Shown piece after piece: positions 61,921-64,000 of a stretch of DNA of 64,000 nt. A program made the translations under genes and the position numbers. Each line of letters starts with the position of its first letter. The stretch's first letter is position 1. This DNA is from JAGVSR01 sp963742405 (GTDB lineage Bacteria > Pseudomonadota > Alphaproteobacteria > Rhizobiales > Hyphomicrobiaceae), in assembly GCA_963742405.1 (NCBI GenBank), contig CAVUMB010000005.1, forward strand, positions 638,720-702,719, read 5' to 3'. Under the pieces are notes generated by a model. It was not told the DNA's origin. It did not search any database and saw nothing but the letters and a program-made list of their open reading frames with translations.

Positions 61921-62019
61921 AGACCATTAGCCGTGACCGTTGGGACAGCGCGCGCGGCTAACATCCCTCAAAAACTGCTGACGGCAGTCAGCAAAAGGCC
62001 CAAGCCCACGATCGCAACA

Positions 62020-62150
62020 TTAGCGCAGCGGCTTCTCCAGGCGGACACCCGGTCCCAGCTTGTCATCCTGTTCGATGAAGATGATGCCCTTCGACTCCAG
62101 CGCCCGTGGAATGCGGCCAAGGTCCAAGCCGGACGGCGGCGCCACTGCCC
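62020..62150 (-). pseudogene. XRE-family regulator C-terminal fragment
   Basis: Forty-odd codons ending at 62020: LGRIPRALESKGIIFIEQDD then KLGPGVRLEKPLR. This is the ending typical of alphaproteobacterial XRE regulators, without a DNA-binding domain upstream in frame. A related ending lies at the right edge of the window (63946-64000). Confidence 0.6.
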
Positions 62151-62587
62151 TTCACGATCAACATCCCCGCCCCACGAAGGCCAAACTCGATCAGAAGACC
62201 AATCAAAAAACCAATACTCCCCGTGCATCTCGCCGCCAACGACGAATCGCGAGACGAACCACCTGGAAAAATGCTGGCCACCAGCCAGAACTTGAGCTAC
62301 GTCGCATCGCCGCAGGAACCAAGTCATCTGCTATGGGAGCACGAAAGTAGGCCTGGTCAGTCGCGGTCGAGTTGAACATAGCGCAAGGCGTTGGAAGCCT
62401 CAGTCGGCAACGTCTGATCCGATACGGTGAAGCTGCTTTGATCGTCTCTGCCTCGGCCGCTGTTCGGCGGCTCGGCAGACTTCGCGTCGAGCAAGATTCC
62501 GATCCCGCAACGATTGAGCGCCTTATCACCCTGCTCGATGGAGCCATGGGCAAATCACGGCTCGGGCGACAACAGTGCCCGTCACCC
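62151..62587. other. 437-bp stretch of degraded sequence
   Basis: Only short frames without family resemblance are seen; one on the minus strand contains a hydrophobic segment (IGFLIGLLIEFGLRGAGMLI). Nothing supports an intact gene. It is flanked by relics, so this is likely decayed mobile or accessory DNA. Confidence 0.45.
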
Positions 62588-62968
62588 TTAGGCCGCTTCG
62601 CCCTTGCGGATGGGTTGGATCAGAACCTCTGCAGAAATACCAAGTTTCTCGTGCAAACGCCGGATCATCGCGATCGAAAGACCGCGCTTACGTGAAAGCA
62701 CTTCGGTGATCCGCGAGCGGGTCCCGATCAGGACCTCGAGATCCCGCCGTGTCAAACCCTGTTGCTCCATTCGGAACTTGATCGCTTCGATGGGGTCGGG
62801 TGGGTCGATCGGGAAATACCGATCCTCGTAGGCCTCGATCAGGGTTGCGAGCACGTCGAGGCGATCTCCTTTCGGCGTTCCTGATTTGGCGCCCCAGAGG
62901 CGTTCAACTTCGGCCAGCGCCGCCTCATAGTCGGCGTCGGTACGAATTGGTCTGATCTCACTTGCCAT
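62588..62968 (-). CDS. HigA-type antitoxin (XRE helix-turn-helix)
   Basis: A 126-aa antitoxin. The first 60 residues (YEAALAEVERLWGAKSGTPKGDRLDVLATLIEAYED) are the HigA2-type N-terminus, and the C-terminal half is an XRE helix-turn-helix (IKFRMEQQGLTRRDLEVLIG, SRITEVLSRKRGLSIAMIRRLHEKLGISAEVLI). It overlaps the toxin gene by 11 nt on the same strand, toxin first, as in higBA operons. Confidence 0.92.
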   Translation of the reverse strand: MASEIRPIRTDADYEAALAEVERLWGAKSGTPKGDRLDVLATLIEAYEDRYFPIDPPDPIEAIKFRMEQQGLTRRDLEVLIGTRSRITEVLSRKRGLSIAMIRRLHEKLGISAEVLIQPIRKGEAA

Positions 62969-63281
62969 GTTGTACCGTCCTGACATCGATCCGATCGTAA
63001 TTGGCGTGAGTGCCGATCCATTTGATGAAAACGATCGCCTTCTCGAAATCCACCGCGACCACGAGCCGGTAGCTGTTGCCCTTGATATTGAACACGATGC
63101 GATCGGCCGAGACGATACTCGCTGTAGCATAGTGCCGCTTCACATCGGCTGTACTCGTCCACTCGGACCGCGCGACCTCGTTGAACCAAGCGTCAAGCGC
63201 GGCCTTGAGAGCTGGTTGATCACGTCTCCCAGCGCGCGCCGCAACGAACTCCCTCAAGGTGCGCCGGGCGATAATTCTCAT
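62958..63281 (-). CDS. HigB-type toxin (mRNA interferase)
   Basis: A 107-aa RelE-fold toxin. Typical stretches are MRIIARRTLREFVAA, WFNEVARSEWTSTADVKRHYATASIV, RIVFNIKGNSYRLVVAVDF and VFIKWIGTHANYDRI. The ATG at 63281 is chosen over 63293 by family N-terminus. Upstream of higA on the same strand. Complete pair. Confidence 0.92.
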   Translation of the reverse strand: MRIIARRTLREFVAARAGRRDQPALKAALDAWFNEVARSEWTSTADVKRHYATASIVSADRIVFNIKGNSYRLVVAVDFEKAIVFIKWIGTHANYDRIDVRTVQHGK

Positions 63282-63329
63282 CGTGTTACGCATATCATGT
63301 GCCCAAAATGGGCGCAAGTTCGATCTGGA

Positions 63330-63512
63330 CTTGCCGGTCGCGATGTCCCTTGGGAATCCCGGACGACGGCGCCACTGGACCGGCCTCTGCAAGCCTCTCA
63401 TTCCTACCTTATGAGGACGCACTTGAGCGACCAGTGGCGGATCTGCTTTAGATGGACTGAGACCGGACCGTCGGACGATGAGATTACCGACTACCACGAG
63501 AGGACGAACTGA
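63330..63512 (+). pseudogene. HigB toxin remnant
   Basis: Only the C-terminal part is recognisable: LSDQWRICFRWTETGPSDDEITDYH, a clear match to HigB-type toxins. The preceding residues are scrambled (DVPWESRTTAPLDRPLQ resembles VPPGNRLEALKGDRAG after damage) and no valid start exists. Its stop overlaps the start of the next higA (TGATG), showing that it once headed that operon. Confidence 0.65.
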
Positions 63513-63811
63513 TGCCGCGTTCCGCCAAGATCCGCATTCGCACCCACCCCGGCGAGGTATTGCAGTGTGAGTTCATGGAGCCGTTGGGGCTCAGTGCGCG
63601 TGCATTGGCTACTATACTAGATGTGCCCCCGAACCGGCTGACAGAAGTCATCAAGGGGCGCCGTGGCGTCACGGCCGACACCGCGTTGCGGTTCAGTCGC
63701 TATTTTGGCACAACGCCGGAATTCTGGATGAACCTGCAGGCGGCGCATGACCTGTCGCGGGCTCTGTCGAGCCAAACCTACGTGAAAATTTCGACCCGTT
63801 CGATGACCTAA
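63512..63811 (+). CDS. HigA-family addiction module antitoxin (orphaned)
   Basis: A 99-aa XRE antitoxin of the HigA/VapI type: THPGEVLQCEFMEPLGLSARALATIL, VPPNRLTEVIKGRRGVTADTALRFSRYFG and FWMNLQAAHDLSRA. The partner toxin upstream is degraded, so this antitoxin appears to be an orphan that could still repress its own promoter or cross-talk with other modules. Confidence 0.88.
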   Translation: MPRSAKIRIRTHPGEVLQCEFMEPLGLSARALATILDVPPNRLTEVIKGRRGVTADTALRFSRYFGTTPEFWMNLQAAHDLSRALSSQTYVKISTRSMT

Positions 63812-63945
63812 TCGTCCCTCATCAATAGAAGGTCGTTGGCGCTCGAATGAGGCGACCGACCAGAAGTGATCTTTCGGCTGTATGAATCGGTTCACAGCTC
63901 AAGGGCGATGCCGAACCATCACGCGCCCTCCTCCCGATTACGGCA

Positions 63946-64000
63946 TCAGCGCAGCGGCTTCTTCAGGCGCACGCCCGGACCCTGCTTGTCGTCCTGGTCG
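63946..64000 (-). CDS. XRE-family regulator, C-terminal end (runs off the window)
   Basis: The last 17 codons of a minus-strand gene that enters from the right: DQDDKQGPGVRLKKPLR then stop. Same ending as the fragment at 62020-62150, at about 80 percent identity at the DNA level over some 50 bases by eye. The rest lies outside the window, so it cannot be said whether this copy is intact. Confidence 0.5.
   Translation of the reverse strand, partial: DQDDKQGPGVRLKKPLR

Noticed and set aside
1..64000. CRISPR arrays, prophage or conjugation genes.
   Set aside because: No regularly spaced repeats, structural phage genes, relaxase or type IV secretion genes were seen.

Overview
The window is a GC-rich chromosomal segment of an alphaproteobacterium, most likely a member of the Hyphomicrobiales (Rhizobiales). 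The pointers are a DUF3126 gene, a BTLCP-type transglutaminase-like protease, a Porin_2-type porin, a methionine synthase split into two genes behind a SahR-like ArsR/methyltransferase regulator, and several exact matches to the alphaproteobacterial EcfG general-stress promoter (GGAAC, 16-17 bases, CGTT). No phage, plasmid or CRISPR hallmark is visible. The only clearly mobile or accessory stretch is the last 3 kb.

Layout. 0-1.4 kb: end of a queuosine precursor operon (queE partial, queD, queF). 1.4-6.6 kb: ParB-like protein, LprI-like protein, a PKHD dioxygenase divergent from a secreted glycine/glutamate-rich protein, a stress-promoter-driven small protein, a DMT exporter and a DCC-family protein. 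6.9-13.5 kb: thrS, then an RND efflux pair. 13.5-26.3 kb: housekeeping and signalling genes (yidD, cupin, NifU-like, hisI, patatin, CBS, rhomboid, PAS, PilZ, BTLCP, gamma carbonic anhydrase, cysE, enoyl-CoA hydratase, NodB-type deacetylase, GNAT). 26.5-32.3 kb: methionine-cycle operon read leftwards (regulator, metF, homocysteine methyltransferase half, cobalamin half of MetH). 32.5-41.1 kb: MlaC-like, CHAP-like, DUF4142, a broken LysR gene, ettA, CPBP protease, ypfJ and a cysteine-peptidase-like gene. 41.2-46.9 kb: a heavily broken porin and the osmoregulated periplasmic glucan genes opgD/G-opgH. 47-49.5 kb: ycjX-ycjF. 49.5-53.4 kb: an unusual locus combining a polysaccharide pyruvyl transferase, a divergent Mur-ligase-like protein with a cysteine-rich tail, and a PP-loop ATPase-like protein with a QueC-like cysteine cluster. 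53.6-60.7 kb: epmA/efp, a GreA/B-like factor, yjbQ, a host-attachment-like protein, an NTF2-like protein, GNAT, a nitrilase-family hydrolase and a SIMPL protein. 60.8-64 kb: tRNA-Ile(CAT), then vapBC, higBA, a second higA behind a degraded toxin, two XRE-regulator C-terminal fragments and an IS3-type transposase fragment.

Two themes cut across the map. First, from about 26.8 kb to 60.9 kb at least a dozen well-conserved genes carry single-base frameshifts, several in short homopolymers, and the tRNA has one extra T-loop base, while the first 26 kb shows none. This looks more like uncorrected assembly indels than gene decay, so most of these genes are described as functional families with a frame error. 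Second, four plus-strand intergenic regions carry perfect EcfG-type promoters with the same 16-base spacer, upstream of a proline-rich 66-aa protein, a 27-aa membrane peptide, a DUF4142 protein and the opgD/G-opgH operon. They suggest a local share of the general stress regulon.

The best candidate for an undescribed system is the pyruvyl transferase / Mur-ligase-like / PP-loop locus at 49.5-53.4 kb. All functional calls rest on motif recognition by eye. No search was run.
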